64,000 bases of DNA from Pseudocitrobacter vendiensis (GCF_943590815.1 NZ_CALSBS010000007.1:124001-188000), one strand, 5' to 3'; shown: positions 25,692-37,011, numbered from the stretch's first letter. Numbers and translations are program-made. Notes: generated from the sequence alone by a model not told the origin.

Positions 25692-26327
25692 TTAGTTGAA
25701 CAAGGCGTGAACATGCCCGATGCCCTCTTTCGCCAGTTGGAAAGCGATAAACCACATCACCACACCGACCAGGGTGTTAATGATGCGCTGGGCTTTAGCG
25801 GTGCGCAGGCGCGGCGCCAGCCAGGCAGCAAGCAGCGCCAGACCAAAGAACCACAGGAACGATGCGCTCACGGTGCCGAGCGCAAACCAGCGCTTAGGTT
25901 CCACATCAAGCTGCCCGCCAAGGCTTCCCAGCACTACAAACGTATCGAGATAAACGTGCGGATTCAGCCAGGTCACCGCCAGCATAGTGGCGACAATCTT
26001 CCAGCGGCCCTGCTTGAGTACCTCGGCACTGGCGAGTTCCAGATTGCTGCTCATTGCCGTTTTCAGTGCGCCATAGCCATACCAGAGCAAAAAGGCGACG
26101 CCACCCCACGTTACGAGCGCCAGCAGCCACGGCGACTGCATCAGCAGCGCACTGCCGCCAAAAATACCGGCGCAAATCAGCAGCAGATCGCTGACGGCGC
26201 AGAGCAGTGCAATCATGATGTGGTACTGACGGCGAATGCCCTGGTTCATCACAAACGCGTTCTGGGGGCCGAGGGGAAGAATCATGGCAGCGCCAAGCGC
26301 AAGCCCTTGAAAGTAGTAAGATATCAC
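25692..26327 (-). CDS. argO: L-arginine exporter ArgO
   Basis: A 211-residue LysE/RhtB-family exporter with six predicted membrane helices. The family signature [20 protein letters not shown] is at residues 8-27. It exports arginine and is activated by ArgP. It follows mscS on the same strand but is separated by a 134-bp spacer with a hairpin. Confidence 0.96.
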   Translation of the reverse strand: MISYYFQGLALGAAMILPLGPQNAFVMNQGIRRQYHIMIALLCAVSDLLLICAGIFGGSALLMQSPWLLALVTWGGVAFLLWYGYGALKTAMSSNLELASAEVLKQGRWKIVATMLAVTWLNPHVYLDTFVVLGSLGGQLDVEPKRWFALGTVSASFLWFFGLALLAAWLAPRLRTAKAQRIINTLVGVVMWFIAFQLAKEGIGHVHALFN

Positions 26328-26425
26328 GAGATTTATCCTGAGCTGTGTCTGTTTACGGCAGACTATAGCGCGGGATGATCATTAGCGGAAATTGATAATT
26401 TTAATCGCTTATAAGGCAGGCTAAT

Positions 26426-26450
26426 AATGGCGGAGCGGCGCTCCGCCATT
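26426..26450 (-). terminator. perfect GC-rich hairpin after mscS
   Basis: AATGGCGGAGC ggc GCTCCGCCATT is a perfect 11-bp stem with a three-base loop, directly downstream of the mscS stop. There is no strong U-tract. Confidence 0.6.
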
Positions 26451-26461
26451 GGCAGGAAATA

Positions 26462-27319
<858 letters not shown>

Positions 27320-27442
27320 TCAAACTCCCCGAAAATAAAAAAATGTGAGTTGGCTCTCACGAAAAATGACTCTTTAAAGGTAAACAAAAAGCGTCAAATA
27401 TTCCATTTTTCAATATGATTCAGAGAGTGAATTGCCGTGAGA

Positions 27443-28375
27443 TCAGTTGCCAGCCGGGCGATCGACCATACGCAGGAAACCACTTACTAAGGCGTTTCGC
27501 TGCTTAAAGATCTCTGCAATTTCGCTCACCACCTTGCCGCTGCCGGCATTCTTCCAGGCGAGAGAAAGCGGTGAAGGCTGGCGCGGATGAACAACGTCGC
27601 GTGCCACCAGCGCCCCCGATTCCACATAGGGCCGACACATCCGTTCCGGCAGAAAACCGACGCCAAGGCCGCTTAAATGACAAGCCAGTTTAGTGCTGAG
27701 GTCAGGCACCTTGATCTCTTTTTGCCCACTCAATAACCATGCCACGCGGCGCGTCAGGGTTCTTGAAGTATCTTCGATATTAATGGCTGGATAACGCCGC
27801 AGGATATCATCCGAAAGCGGTGAAGCCGGAAGCGTGGCAAGCGGATGATTGGCCGCCACCACAAACTGCCAACTGATATCGCCCAACGGCAGCAATGAAA
27901 TATTATTGGAAAGCGACTCCGAACCTGTGACGCCTATCGCCAGTTGAAAATCATCGTAAAGCAGTGAGTCCCACACGCCCATGTAGACCTGGCGCGAAAT
28001 CTGAAAGCGGGTAAAAGGGAACTGTTGATGCAGCCAGGTTAGCAGGTCTGCCGTGGTTTGCGGTTGGTAGAGCAGGTTATTGATAACAATATTCACCTGT
28101 CGTTCAACGCCCGCGTTGATTTGCTGTAGCTCATCCGGCATAGCGTCCAGCCAGTTGAGCCACTGGCGGCAGTGTTCAAGCAGATGCTGCCCGGCGCGCG
28201 TAAGGCTGACAGAGCGGGTTGTGCGTAAAAAGAGTTGCGTGCCGACCTGCTCTTCCAGGGTCTTAATGCGATAGCTGATCGCCGCTGGCGTTTTATGCAA
28301 CGCGCTGGCGGCTCGAGAGAAACTCTCCGTTTCAGCAACCCGAATAAACGTGCGTATTGTTTCCTGATCGAGCAT
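27443..28375 (-). CDS. LysR-family regulator, AllS-like
   Basis: A 310-residue protein that closely tracks E. coli AllS (308 aa), activator of the allD operon: an N-terminal HTH with [20 protein letters not shown], then [32 protein letters not shown] and SPLSLAWK. Its start codon follows AAGGAGAGTGC and lies 44 bp inside the end of allH, so it is the last gene of the same transcription unit. It probably activates this operon in response to an allantoin-pathway intermediate. Whether it is a true AllS orthologue or a paralogue cannot be settled here. Confidence 0.88.
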   Translation of the reverse strand: MLDQETIRTFIRVAETESFSRAASALHKTPAAISYRIKTLEEQVGTQLFLRTTRSVSLTRAGQHLLEHCRQWLNWLDAMPDELQQINAGVERQVNIVINNLLYQPQTTADLLTWLHQQFPFTRFQISRQVYMGVWDSLLYDDFQLAIGVTGSESLSNNISLLPLGDISWQFVVAANHPLATLPASPLSDDILRRYPAINIEDTSRTLTRRVAWLLSGQKEIKVPDLSTKLACHLSGLGVGFLPERMCRPYVESGALVARDVVHPRQPSPLSLAWKNAGSGKVVSEIAEIFKQRNALVSGFLRMVDRPAGN

Positions 28376-29165
28376 GCACTCTCCTTGATTCTCTTTGCCG
28401 CAACCCCTGTTGCGTCATCGCCATTCCTACCAATGTGTCAGCGCCGGACGTGTGACCAATATTCAACAGACGCCGTACCGCAGACTGCGCGCAGCGCGTG
28501 GATTGCCAGCGCCGTAACAACCTTAACACTGGCGTCGAGAACGTGCCGTGACGTGCGCTGTTAAGATAGCAACAGCTTACTGAAGTCGTGAGATGCGCGA
28601 GTTGATCCGCCGGGGGTAAAAACGGACGCTGTGGTGAAGCGAGACCTGTCGCATACAAGATAGCAAGCGCCCCAATCAGCATATCATCACCGCTCGGCGT
28701 CAGGCCGGGTCCGCAACCAATCAGCCATGACCAGTCCGGCGTATCACCATTTAGCCAGCGTTCCAGTTGCTGCGTGAAACGGTCAAAAATCGGCATTGCT
28801 GTCAGCGGCTGATTCAGCGCGCCGCACAAACCACTCAGTTGAGGCGAGACATGCACGTTATCCTGCCTGAATGCGGCAACCTCCGGGGTGAGTGAAAGCA
28901 CGCGACGCGGGCGAATCAAGATATCCGCCCCCCAAAGCAGATTGCCCTGCTTGATAACGCGCGTAAGGTGAGAACACGTTGCAAAGTGATAGGTGGTAAG
29001 CAATACGCCCGCCGGGCCCATACCTTTGCCGAAGCGGAAAAGCGTTAACAGGGTACCATCCGGGCGACAGTAGTTTATTGCCTGTGAATAGCGGCTATGC
29101 AGCGTCCATTCACCATCGGGTAAATGAGATAACCCGGCGCACGCCTGAGCATTCATGATTTTCAT
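28332..29165 (-). CDS. allH: DUF2877 protein, oxamate carbamoyltransferase subunit AllH
   Basis: A 277-residue DUF2877 protein with [11 protein letters not shown] (near residue 185) and the C-terminal [13 protein letters not shown] motif of E. coli AllH/YlbF. AllF, AllG and AllH together form oxamate carbamoyltransferase, which splits oxalurate with phosphate into oxamate and carbamoyl phosphate. The start at 29165 has GGAG nine bases upstream; an in-frame GTG three codons earlier is less likely. The C-terminus extends past the E. coli end and overlaps the regulator gene. Confidence 0.85.
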   Translation of the reverse strand: MKIMNAQACAGLSHLPDGEWTLHSRYSQAINYCRPDGTLLTLFRFGKGMGPAGVLLTTYHFATCSHLTRVIKQGNLLWGADILIRPRRVLSLTPEVAAFRQDNVHVSPQLSGLCGALNQPLTAMPIFDRFTQQLERWLNGDTPDWSWLIGCGPGLTPSGDDMLIGALAILYATGLASPQRPFLPPADQLAHLTTSVSCCYLNSARHGTFSTPVLRLLRRWQSTRCAQSAVRRLLNIGHTSGADTLVGMAMTQQGLRQRESRRVHARSGNNTHVYSGC

Positions 29166-29204
29166 CAGCAGCACTCCGGGGCGGCACTGCCGCCCCTTCT
29201 CTTG

Positions 29205-30467
29205 TTACGCAGTGATGTGGTGCAGCTCCGCCAGCGCTTCCAGTGCTTTCTCGAAGCAAAGCAGCGGCGCACGTACGGTGCCCGCGCCAACCTGGCCAAT
29301 TCCTGCCTCGCGGTGCGCAATACCGGTGTTAATCAACGGCGTGATGCCCGTTTCGACGACACGACGGATATCCAGCCCCAGGCACGCGCCTTTAAAATCC
29401 CAGGAGGGGATCTGGAACAGCGGGTTGTGATCGAGATAGATCTCCGCCATCTCTTCCGATGTCTCCAGCGCAGCACCCATTCCGCCAGCGCCAACAAAGC
29501 GGGTTACGCCCGGTGCAGCAATCATCGCCGCACCACCAATACCGAGTGTTTCAGTGATCGCGCTGTCACCAATATCCGGGTTAGCGTCCGCCTGGCTGTA
29601 GCCGGTGAAGAATAGCCCCTGCGGCGTGTTTACCGGCGCGGTAAACCAGCGATCGCCCGTGCCGCTCACGCGAATACCGAATTCGCGACCATTGCGCGTC
29701 ATCGCGGTGACTACCGAGCCCGCTTTAATCACTGCCGCGGCGTCCATCACTGCCTTGCTGTAGGCCATCGCCAGATTCAGGAAGAACTGATCGGTCACGC
29801 TGAGGAACTGTAATACCTCAATCACTTCGGCTTTAGGGCGATCCAGGCCCGCGATCACCGGAGATAACGTGCGCAGCAGGAGTGAAGAGGCAGCGATATT
29901 ACGCTGATGGAATTCATCGCCCATGGTGATGGCCTGCGCCATCAGCGCGGTAAGATCGATGCCATTATCCAGTTTGCTAATCGCATCCTGAAGTACCGGC
30001 GCCAGCGTATCGCGCATCCAGCGCAAACGTTGCTGGACGTCGTCGCCGTAGGCACCAAAGCGCATCACCTTGCCAATGCCTTCGTTCAGATTGCAGCAAG
30101 CATGGTTACCGTGGACCGTATCTTTCACTACCAGAACCGGCATATTCGCAGAGGTGATTCCCCCCATCGGCCCCACGGCGCCAACATGATGACAAGGGAT
30201 GAATTCTACCTCGCCCTGTCCTAGCAAACGGACCGCCTCTTCTTCCGTTGCAGCCCAGCCCTCAAACAGTGACGCGCCAATACATGCGCCACGCATCGGC
30301 CCGGTCATCTCTTCCCATGCAATGGGCGGCCCCGCGTGAAGCAGTTTGCGGCCTGATGCCAGCGTGACGACCACCTCTTTCGCGGGTCGAACGGCAACCC
30401 AGTGCGGTCGGGCAGCTTTGATGCGTTCAATGATGGCTTCGTTAGCCTGTGCAATTGATGAATACAT
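29205..30467 (-). CDS. allG: DUF1116 protein, oxamate carbamoyltransferase subunit AllG
   Basis: A 420-residue DUF1116 protein, the length of E. coli AllG/YlbE (419). Conserved blocks seen are LHAGPPIAWEEMTGPMRGA, FIPCHHVGAVGPMGGITSA, NLNEGIGKVMRFGAYG and SVTDQFFLNLAMAY. It is the central subunit of the AllFGH complex. It starts 15 bp after allF. Confidence 0.92.
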   Translation of the reverse strand: MYSSIAQANEAIIERIKAARPHWVAVRPAKEVVVTLASGRKLLHAGPPIAWEEMTGPMRGACIGASLFEGWAATEEEAVRLLGQGEVEFIPCHHVGAVGPMGGITSANMPVLVVKDTVHGNHACCNLNEGIGKVMRFGAYGDDVQQRLRWMRDTLAPVLQDAISKLDNGIDLTALMAQAITMGDEFHQRNIAASSLLLRTLSPVIAGLDRPKAEVIEVLQFLSVTDQFFLNLAMAYSKAVMDAAAVIKAGSVVTAMTRNGREFGIRVSGTGDRWFTAPVNTPQGLFFTGYSQADANPDIGDSAITETLGIGGAAMIAAPGVTRFVGAGGMGAALETSEEMAEIYLDHNPLFQIPSWDFKGACLGLDIRRVVETGITPLINTGIAHREAGIGQVGAGTVRAPLLCFEKALEALAELHHITA

Positions 30468-30482
30468 ATCCGTACCTCTAAC

Positions 30483-32144
30483 TTAATGTAACTGTTTGAG
30501 AAGACTGGCCAGATGCGCGTTGCCGCCGGCAACAGGCGCCCACTGATAGTGCACAACAGGTGTGCCGCTGCTTTGCAGATCCAGCGCGAAACTGCGTAAA
30601 CCGGCGTTGATGACCTGCACACCGTCCAGCAGCGGGTAGTGTTTTTCTGCCGAATGGCTTTCCTGGTGATGCGTCAGGCTAATGGCGAGCAGAATCGCCT
30701 CTTCCAGGGTCTCGACGACCGCAACGCCCGCTTCACGAAGTTTTTCGCTTTGCGCGGTGCGACCCTGCGGATCGCCTTCGGTTCCCGTCAGTGTGGCGAT
30801 AGTGACCAGCGGCACGGCGCGGCGTGCGCGTACCTGTTCCAGTGCTTCTACCACTGCGCCAGCAGGGTCTTCACAGGCACCGTAACCGAGCACCACATCC
30901 AGCAGCAGCACACCGACTTCCGGCATCGCGGCCAGTTTTTCGATTTCAATACTGCGGGTGGTCGGATCAATCATCGGATGTGGCCTGCCGAGGGTGTAAC
31001 TGTCATCCCCGAGGTCAACAATCCGGTGACCGCCTGCGTCCAGCATCACGCCTTGCGCATGGCTTTCACTCACCGGCACATTTAACCCCGCAGAGAGCAG
31101 CATCGCCGCTTCCGCCGCCAGGGTTCCCCCGGCATACAGCCCATAAATACCTTTGCCCGCTACTTCCGGTTGAATCTGTCGTTGTTGCGCGACGCGCATC
31201 AGCAACACCGCCAGACGCGCGGCTTCAGATAATGAGTTCGCCAGCCAGACGTTTCCTTCACGGTGCTGTTCCGGCTTACTGCCAAGAAAGAGTGCGACAA
31301 CGGGTTTCCCGACGTTCTGCATCGCGGCGATAATCCGCGTGCGAACCTGTGGCGACGGAGGTTTCGAGACAAAGGCAATCACCTGAGTCGCTTCATCAGA
31401 GGCCAGCATCTCAAGCGCAGTTAGCGCGCTAATGCCGCCGATATCGGCACTTAAATCTCGCCCACCTAACCCAATCGCATGACTGATGCCCTGTTGATGC
31501 AAGGCCACCTGCGAGGTGATCTCCTGAATGCCCGTCCCCGAGGCGCCAATCACACCGATGCCCCCTTCCGGCAGTACGTTAGCGAACGCCAGCGGGCTCC
31601 CGGCAATCATCGCTGTACCGCAGTCTGGCCCCATAACGATAAGCCCGCGTTCACGCGCCAGCGTTTTCAGTTCCAACTCTTGCGCCAGCGGGACGTTATC
31701 GGAAAACAACATCACGTTTTTACCTGCCTGCAGCCCCTCTTTTGCCACCGAGGCGGCGTACTCCCCTGCCACCGAGACCAGCAACAGATTAGCCTGCGGT
31801 AATTTCTGACATGCGCTTTCCCAACGGCGGGCTTTCAGCAGTTGTTGTGAGCTGCCTGATGCGCTGGCAATAGCGCTGAGTTCTTTCTCCAGTTGCTCAC
31901 GGATTAAATCCATAATCGCCGGTTGTTCTGTTTCAGTACGTACCGCCACACAGATGTCGTTAGGTGTGGCTTCAGCGAAGTCGTCATGCCAGAAACCGGT
32001 CGATTCAAGCATCGATTTATTCGCCGGCGTACCCATCATTACCGATACCTGATCCACTTCCGGACGTTCACTCAATTTGCGGGAAATAATCATCAGGCTG
32101 ACGGAGTCCTGAAAACTTCCCTTTTTAATAAAGGCGTAAATCAT
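30483..32144 (-). CDS. allF: FdrA/AllF, oxamate carbamoyltransferase subunit
   Basis: A 553-residue protein (E. coli FdrA 555) with two succinyl-CoA-synthetase-like Rossmann halves. The N-terminal FIKKGSFQDSVSLMIIS, GPDCGTAMIAG (about 175-185), IGASGTGIQE and the C-terminal FVVHYQWAPVAGGN-like end are conserved. Named for an old link to FtsH dominant-resistance, it is now regarded as a subunit of oxamate carbamoyltransferase. It lies 12 bp after the transporter gene. Confidence 0.92.
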   Translation of the reverse strand: MIYAFIKKGSFQDSVSLMIISRKLSERPEVDQVSVMMGTPANKSMLESTGFWHDDFAEATPNDICVAVRTETEQPAIMDLIREQLEKELSAIASASGSSQQLLKARRWESACQKLPQANLLLVSVAGEYAASVAKEGLQAGKNVMLFSDNVPLAQELELKTLARERGLIVMGPDCGTAMIAGSPLAFANVLPEGGIGVIGASGTGIQEITSQVALHQQGISHAIGLGGRDLSADIGGISALTALEMLASDEATQVIAFVSKPPSPQVRTRIIAAMQNVGKPVVALFLGSKPEQHREGNVWLANSLSEAARLAVLLMRVAQQRQIQPEVAGKGIYGLYAGGTLAAEAAMLLSAGLNVPVSESHAQGVMLDAGGHRIVDLGDDSYTLGRPHPMIDPTTRSIEIEKLAAMPEVGVLLLDVVLGYGACEDPAGAVVEALEQVRARRAVPLVTIATLTGTEGDPQGRTAQSEKLREAGVAVVETLEEAILLAISLTHHQESHSAEKHYPLLDGVQVINAGLRSFALDLQSSGTPVVHYQWAPVAGGNAHLASLLKQLH

Positions 32145-32156
32145 TACCGCTACCTC

Positions 32157-33380
32157 TTATGTACGTTTTTCTTTTAAAAACAGCATGGCGACCAGACCAA
32201 TAGCCAATAGAACGGCTGAAACATAAAAACTGGAGGCCAGACTTCCGGTCATATCTCGTGCCGCACCGGCAATAATCGGCGCAAGAATAGATGAACTCAT
32301 GCCGATGAAATTAAATAAGCCAAAAGCGGTGCTGTAATTATTTTCATCCACGCTGTCAGCCACCAGCGCAACCAATACCGGATCAAGCGCCAGTTTGCCC
32401 ACCAAACCATAAATACACAGGGCAACAATGACGCCAGTCATATTCGGCATCCAAACGATGGAAAGCATGCTGAGAATGGCAACGGGCACCAGGAACATGA
32501 TTAATGGTTTCCGTTTACCTAATTTATCTGACAGGCTGGAGAATAACAGTGCGCCTGGAATGGAGATCCACGCCACCAGTGATGAAATAAATCCTGTTTC
32601 ACTACCGGCAATACCACGCTCACTTTGTAAATAGTAAGGCAGCCAGGTCAGGATAACGAAGAAACCAAACAAGCTACAAAACACCATGATGTAGGTAAGA
32701 ATTAAATTACGGTTCTTCAGCAGGTCGCTAAATTTCCCTTTTTTAATTGGCTTACCGTCAACTTCTGTTGTGCGTTTCTTCTCTTTGACAAAGAACCAAA
32801 TAGCCAGACCAACAAGAACCGACGGCACCGCCATAGCATAGAACGGCATCCTCCATGAATGGCCCTGATCGTAGACCAGCCAGCTTGAGGTCATCAGCCC
32901 CAGCGCAATACCAAACGCCATACCACTGTTGATGATCGCACTTCCCAGCGAGCGGAATTTTTTCGGGATCTGCTCTGAAGACAAGCCGTACTGCGGGCCA
33001 TAATAGGTTCCCTCGCCCGCGCCTGTGACTACGCGGGCAAAAAGTAATGTGTACCAGCTTTTTGCCCAGCCCGTTACCGCAGTAAAAACGCCAAACAAAA
33101 TAAATCCGGGCACCAACACTTTTTTCTTGCCAATTTTATCGCCAAGGATCCCTGCTGGCACCTGTAATAAGGCGTAAGAAAAATAGAATACTGAATTAAG
33201 AATACCTAATTGTGTCCCTGTTAAACCAAACTCTTTTTCCAGCTCGCCCATTACCGGATTAAGAACGGTACGGTCGGCATACATAAAAATCCAGCCCAAC
33301 CAGAACAGGAATACGGTGACCCACCAGGCCGGTATTCCTTTTCTTTTTGTGACATCAGTCACTTCACATGAATCAGACAT
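32157..33380 (-). CDS. MFS transporter (anion:cation symporter type) of the all module
   Basis: A 407-residue major facilitator with 12 predicted helices. The ACS-family features include FMYADRTVLNPV at helix 1, a DKIGKKKVL loop 2-3 motif and a second DKLGKRKPL loop midway. The start MSDSCEV at 33380 has GGGAG eight bases upstream; a frame seven codons longer exists. It is the first gene of the transporter-allFGH-regulator operon, so it most likely imports the substrate, for example oxalurate, oxamate or a related ureido acid. E. coli uses different transporters in its allantoin cluster. Confidence 0.88.
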   Translation of the reverse strand: MSDSCEVTDVTKRKGIPAWWVTVFLFWLGWIFMYADRTVLNPVMGELEKEFGLTGTQLGILNSVFYFSYALLQVPAGILGDKIGKKKVLVPGFILFGVFTAVTGWAKSWYTLLFARVVTGAGEGTYYGPQYGLSSEQIPKKFRSLGSAIINSGMAFGIALGLMTSSWLVYDQGHSWRMPFYAMAVPSVLVGLAIWFFVKEKKRTTEVDGKPIKKGKFSDLLKNRNLILTYIMVFCSLFGFFVILTWLPYYLQSERGIAGSETGFISSLVAWISIPGALLFSSLSDKLGKRKPLIMFLVPVAILSMLSIVWMPNMTGVIVALCIYGLVGKLALDPVLVALVADSVDENNYSTAFGLFNFIGMSSSILAPIIAGAARDMTGSLASSFYVSAVLLAIGLVAMLFLKEKRT

Positions 33381-33401
33381 AAGTGAACTCCCGGTAATCA
33401 T

Positions 33402-33702
33402 TACCGCTGAATGCCTCTGTCAGGAGGCGTGAGGTTTAAACTGACCTAACCATATCGGGGTTAAGTGAGTTTTCATTTGAGCAAAGTCACACTAAAACTA
33501 TTGTTATAAATTCCTGGTAACTCACTGCATAATTATTAAAAAAAGTCTAATAATCACTTTTAAATTTAGTTATATAAAAACAATTAAAATGGCGAGGATT
33601 AACAAGTTATTTTTCGCGATAATTAAATCATTATCGCCATCACAGTGAATAGAAATGAAGAAACTATATTGAGCGCGACATCATCTATTTTGTGAGGCAA
33701 TA
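33402..33702. promoter_or_regulatory. divergent control region of the all module, with CRP-like site
   Basis: AT-rich spacer between the transporter operon and the carbamate kinase gene. TTTGAGCAAAGTCACA at 33476-33491 matches the CRP consensus at nine of ten positions. It is the natural place for the LysR-type regulator to bind. No ORF or stable hairpin was seen. Confidence 0.5.
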
Positions 33703-34605
33703 ATGAAAAAGAAACTGGTCATTGCCCTTGGCGGTAATGCGTTATTACAGCGTGGTGAAATCCTCAGCGCTGAGAATCAGCAGAAAAGCATTCAACTCTT
33801 TTCCCAAATGGTGGCGCAGCTGGCGCGTGATTATCAGTTGGTGATCGTTCACGGCAATGGCCCGCAGGTTGGTCTGCTGGCGTTGCAGAATGCCGCCTAT
33901 CAGGATGCGCCTGCCTGGCCGCTGGATATCCTGGTTGCCGAGAGCCAGGGGATGATTGGCTTTGCGATTGCCCAGGAGCTCACGGCCAACAGCAGCGCAC
34001 CGATCACCACGCTGATGACTCGCGTAGAAGTTGATCCGAATGACGATGCCTTTGCATCGCCAGGCAAATACATCGGGCCCGTATATCCACCAGAACAGCA
34101 GGCCGAACTGCAGGCGCGCTATGGCTGGCAAATGAAGGCAGATGGCCAGTATATTCGCCGCGTGGTTGCTTCCCCCACCCCGTTAAAAATTATCGATAGC
34201 GAGGCGATCCGCACGCTAATGGATGACGGGCATCTGGTGATTTGCTGCGGGGGCGGCGGGATTCCGGTCATTGCAAAAGAGGGCGGCTATCAGGGTATCG
34301 AAGCCGTCATTGATAAAGATTTGACGGCAGCCGTGCTGGCCCAGGCAATCAGCGCCGATCATCTGCTCATTTTGACCGATGCCGATGCGGTGTATGAAAA
34401 TTGGGGTACGCCAAAGGCCCGCGCTTTACGGCACATTACCCCTGTGGAACTGGCGCCGTTCGCCGCACCGGATGGGGCGATGGGGCCAAAAGCCGCTGCG
34501 GTCATTCAGTTTGTAAAGCAAACAGGAAATGCGGCGTTTATTGGTGCGCTGAAAGATGCGCCACAAATACTTGCAGGAAAAAAAGGCACCTGCATTTCAG
34601 TCTAA
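33703..34605 (+). CDS. allK: carbamate kinase (AllK/ArcC type)
   Basis: A 300-residue amino acid kinase. The N-terminal ALGGNALLQRGE (8-19), HGNGPQVG (50-57), the DKD-type substrate loop IDKDLTAAVLA and LTDADAVYENWG are intact. It transfers phosphate from carbamoyl phosphate to ADP, yielding ATP, CO2 and ammonia. In E. coli allK stands next to fdrA/ylbEF in the allantoin region. Here it is transcribed divergently from the AllFGH operon, completing the energy-yielding half of allantoin catabolism. The bidirectional terminator to fbaA follows. Confidence 0.92.
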   Translation: MKKKLVIALGGNALLQRGEILSAENQQKSIQLFSQMVAQLARDYQLVIVHGNGPQVGLLALQNAAYQDAPAWPLDILVAESQGMIGFAIAQELTANSSAPITTLMTRVEVDPNDDAFASPGKYIGPVYPPEQQAELQARYGWQMKADGQYIRRVVASPTPLKIIDSEAIRTLMDDGHLVICCGGGGIPVIAKEGGYQGIEAVIDKDLTAAVLAQAISADHLLILTDADAVYENWGTPKARALRHITPVELAPFAAPDGAMGPKAAAVIQFVKQTGNAAFIGALKDAPQILAGKKGTCISV

Positions 34606-34622
34606 CGATCTGTTCTTTAATC

Positions 34623-34651
34623 AAAAAAAGGCTTCCCGGAGGAAGCCTTTT
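34623..34651. terminator. bidirectional terminator between allK and fbaA
   Basis: AAAGGCTTCC cgga GGAAGCCTTT is flanked by A-rich and T-rich tracts, so it works for both convergent genes. Confidence 0.9.
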
Positions 34652-34671
34652 ATCAATCATGTTGCCTCAAA

Positions 34672-35751
34672 TTACAGAACGTCAACCGCGTTCAGTTCTT
34701 TGAAAGCCTGCTCCAGACGCGCGCTCATGCTGGTCTGGCCAGCGCGCAGCCATACGCGCGGATCGTAGTATTTTTTGTTCGGCTGGTCTTCGCCTTTCGG
34801 GTTGCCCAACTGACCCTGCAGGTAAGCTTCGTTGGTTTTGTAGTAGTTCAGAATACCTTCCCAGGTTGCCCATTGGGTATCGGTATCGATGTTCATTTTC
34901 ACTACGCCGTAGCTTACGGAATCTTTGATTTCCTGAGCAGAAGAACCGGAACCGCCGTGGAAGACGAAGTTCAGGCTGTTGTGGGGCAGGTTGTGTTTCT
35001 TAGAAACATAGTCCTGAGAATCACGCAGGATAGTCGGGGTCAGAACCACGTTACCTGGTTTGTATACGCCGTGTACGTTACCGAAGGAAGCGGCGATGGT
35101 GAAACGCGGGCTGATTTTGCTCAGTTCAGTGTACGCGTAATCAACGTCTTCCGGCTGAGTGTACAGTGCAGAAGCGTCCATGTGGCTGTTGTCCACGCCG
35201 TCTTCTTCACCACCGGTGCAACCCAGTTCGATTTCCAGCGTCATGCCCATTTTGGACATACGCGCCAGGTATTTGGAGCAGATTTCGATGTTCTCGTGCA
35301 GAGACTCTTCAGACAGGTCGATCATGTGAGAAGAGAACAGCGGTTTGCCGGTAGCAGCGAAGTGTTTTTCACCCGCGTCCAGCAGGCCGTCGATCCACGG
35401 CAGCAGTTTTTTCGCGCAGTGGTCAGTGTGCAGAATAACCGGCACACCGTAGTGCTCTGCCATCTGGTGAACGTGATGCGCGCCAGAGATAGCGCCCATG
35501 ATGGCTGCGCCCTGAGGAACGTCAGTTTTCACGCCTTTACCCGCGATGAATGCTGCGCCACCGTTGGAGAACTGAACGATAACCGGTGCTTTAACTTTTG
35601 CAGCGGTTTCCAGAACGGCGTTGATGGAGTCGGTGCCCACGCAGTTTACTGCTGGCAGTGCAAAGTTGTTTTCTTTTGCTACCTGGAACACTTTCTGAAC
35701 GTCATCACCAGTGATAACACCAGGTTTTACGAAATCAAAAATTTTAGACAT
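34672..35751 (-). CDS. fbaA: class II fructose-bisphosphate aldolase
   Basis: A 359-residue, zinc-dependent class II aldolase, the E. coli length. The metal ligands are visible in LHTDHCAKK and GGEEDGVDN, and FHGGSGSSAQE carries the phosphate loop. It is the last gene of epd-pgk-fbaA, behind an internal terminator-like hairpin. Confidence 0.98.
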   Translation of the reverse strand: MSKIFDFVKPGVITGDDVQKVFQVAKENNFALPAVNCVGTDSINAVLETAAKVKAPVIVQFSNGGAAFIAGKGVKTDVPQGAAIMGAISGAHHVHQMAEHYGVPVILHTDHCAKKLLPWIDGLLDAGEKHFAATGKPLFSSHMIDLSEESLHENIEICSKYLARMSKMGMTLEIELGCTGGEEDGVDNSHMDASALYTQPEDVDYAYTELSKISPRFTIAASFGNVHGVYKPGNVVLTPTILRDSQDYVSKKHNLPHNSLNFVFHGGSGSSAQEIKDSVSYGVVKMNIDTDTQWATWEGILNYYKTNEAYLQGQLGNPKGEDQPNKKYYDPRVWLRAGQTSMSARLEQAFKELNAVDVL

Positions 35752-35814
35752 GTTTACGAGTCCTATCTGTATCTTCGGCCGTTAGAAAAAGAAGTGCGAG
35801 CTATATAGCGCGCG

Positions 35815-35840
35815 AAAAACAGGCGGGTTTCCCCGCCTGC
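35815..35840 (-). terminator. hairpin with U-tract between pgk and fbaA
   Basis: On the minus strand CAGGCGGG gaaa CCCGCCTG is followed by TTTTT, placed after the pgk stop. It is likely a partial terminator or processing element within epd-pgk-fbaA. Confidence 0.75.
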
Positions 35841-35847
35841 TCAAACA

Positions 35848-37011
35848 TTACTTCTTAGCGCGCTCTTCGAGCATTGCAACTGCTGGCAGTACTTTGCCTT
35901 CCACGAATTCGAGGAATGCGCCGCCGCCAGTGGAGATGTAGGAGATTTTGTCAGAGATACCGAACAGGTCGATAGCAGCCAGAGTGTCGCCGCCGCCTGC
36001 GATGGAGAATGCTTCGCTGTCTGCGATAGCGTTCGCCACGATTTCAGTACCTTTACGGAAGTTCGGGAATTCGAACACGCCAACCGGACCATTCCACAGG
36101 ATGGTTTTCGCATTTTTCAGAATTTCAGCCAGCTGCTGTGCAGATGCATCGCCGATATCCAGGATCTGCTCGTCTTCTTTCACGTCAGATACGGATTTCA
36201 GAGTCGCTGCCGCAGTTTCGGAGAACTCGGTTGCTACGCGTACATCAGTTGGAACCGGAATGTCACAGGTGGTCAGCAGACGTTTGGCTTCATCAACCAG
36301 GTCAGCTTCATACAGAGATTTACCGACGTTGTGGCCTTGAGCGGCAACGAAGGTGTTCGCGATACCACCACCAACGATCAGTTGGTCAGCGATTTTAGAC
36401 AGAGAGTCCAGAACGGTCAGTTTGGTGGAAACTTTAGAACCACCCACGATAGCCACCATCGGGCGAGCCGGTTCTTTCAGTGCTTTACCCAGCGCGTCCA
36501 GTTCAGCAGCCAGCAGCGGGCCTGCGCACGCAACGTCAGCGAATTTGCCGATACCGTGAGTAGAAGCCTGCGCACGGTGAGCAGTACCGAAAGCATCCAT
36601 TACGAATACGTCGCACAGCGCAGCGTATTTTTTGGACAGTGCTTCGTCGTCTTTTTTCTCGCCTTTGTTGAAGCGAACGTTTTCCAGAACAACCAGTTCA
36701 CCTGCAGCAACTTCAACGCCATCCAGGTAATCTTTAACCAGACGTACCGGAGCAGACAATTTATCTTTCAGGTAATTAACAACCGGCAGCAGAGAGAATT
36801 CTTCGTTGTACTCGCCTTCGGTCGGACGACCCAGGTGGGAGGTTACCATCACTTTCGCGCCTTGTTTCAGGGCCAGTTCGATGGTCGGCAGGGAAGCACG
36901 GATACGCGCGTCGCTGGTTACTTTCCCTTCTTTAACTGGTACGTTCAGATCCGCACGGATAAAAACACGTTTACCAGCAAGATCCAGATCGGTCATCTTA
37001 ATTACAGACAT
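35848..37011 (-). CDS. pgk: phosphoglycerate kinase
   Basis: A 387-residue enzyme with the N-terminal [11 protein letters not shown] (about 19-29), the basic patch HLGRPTEGE and the C-terminal nucleotide loop GGGDTLAA. It makes ATP in lower glycolysis. It lies 48 bp after epd. Confidence 0.98.
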   Translation of the reverse strand: MSVIKMTDLDLAGKRVFIRADLNVPVKEGKVTSDARIRASLPTIELALKQGAKVMVTSHLGRPTEGEYNEEFSLLPVVNYLKDKLSAPVRLVKDYLDGVEVAAGELVVLENVRFNKGEKKDDEALSKKYAALCDVFVMDAFGTAHRAQASTHGIGKFADVACAGPLLAAELDALGKALKEPARPMVAIVGGSKVSTKLTVLDSLSKIADQLIVGGGIANTFVAAQGHNVGKSLYEADLVDEAKRLLTTCDIPVPTDVRVATEFSETAAATLKSVSDVKEDEQILDIGDASAQQLAEILKNAKTILWNGPVGVFEFPNFRKGTEIVANAIADSEAFSIAGGGDTLAAIDLFGISDKISYISTGGGAFLEFVEGKVLPAVAMLEERAKK

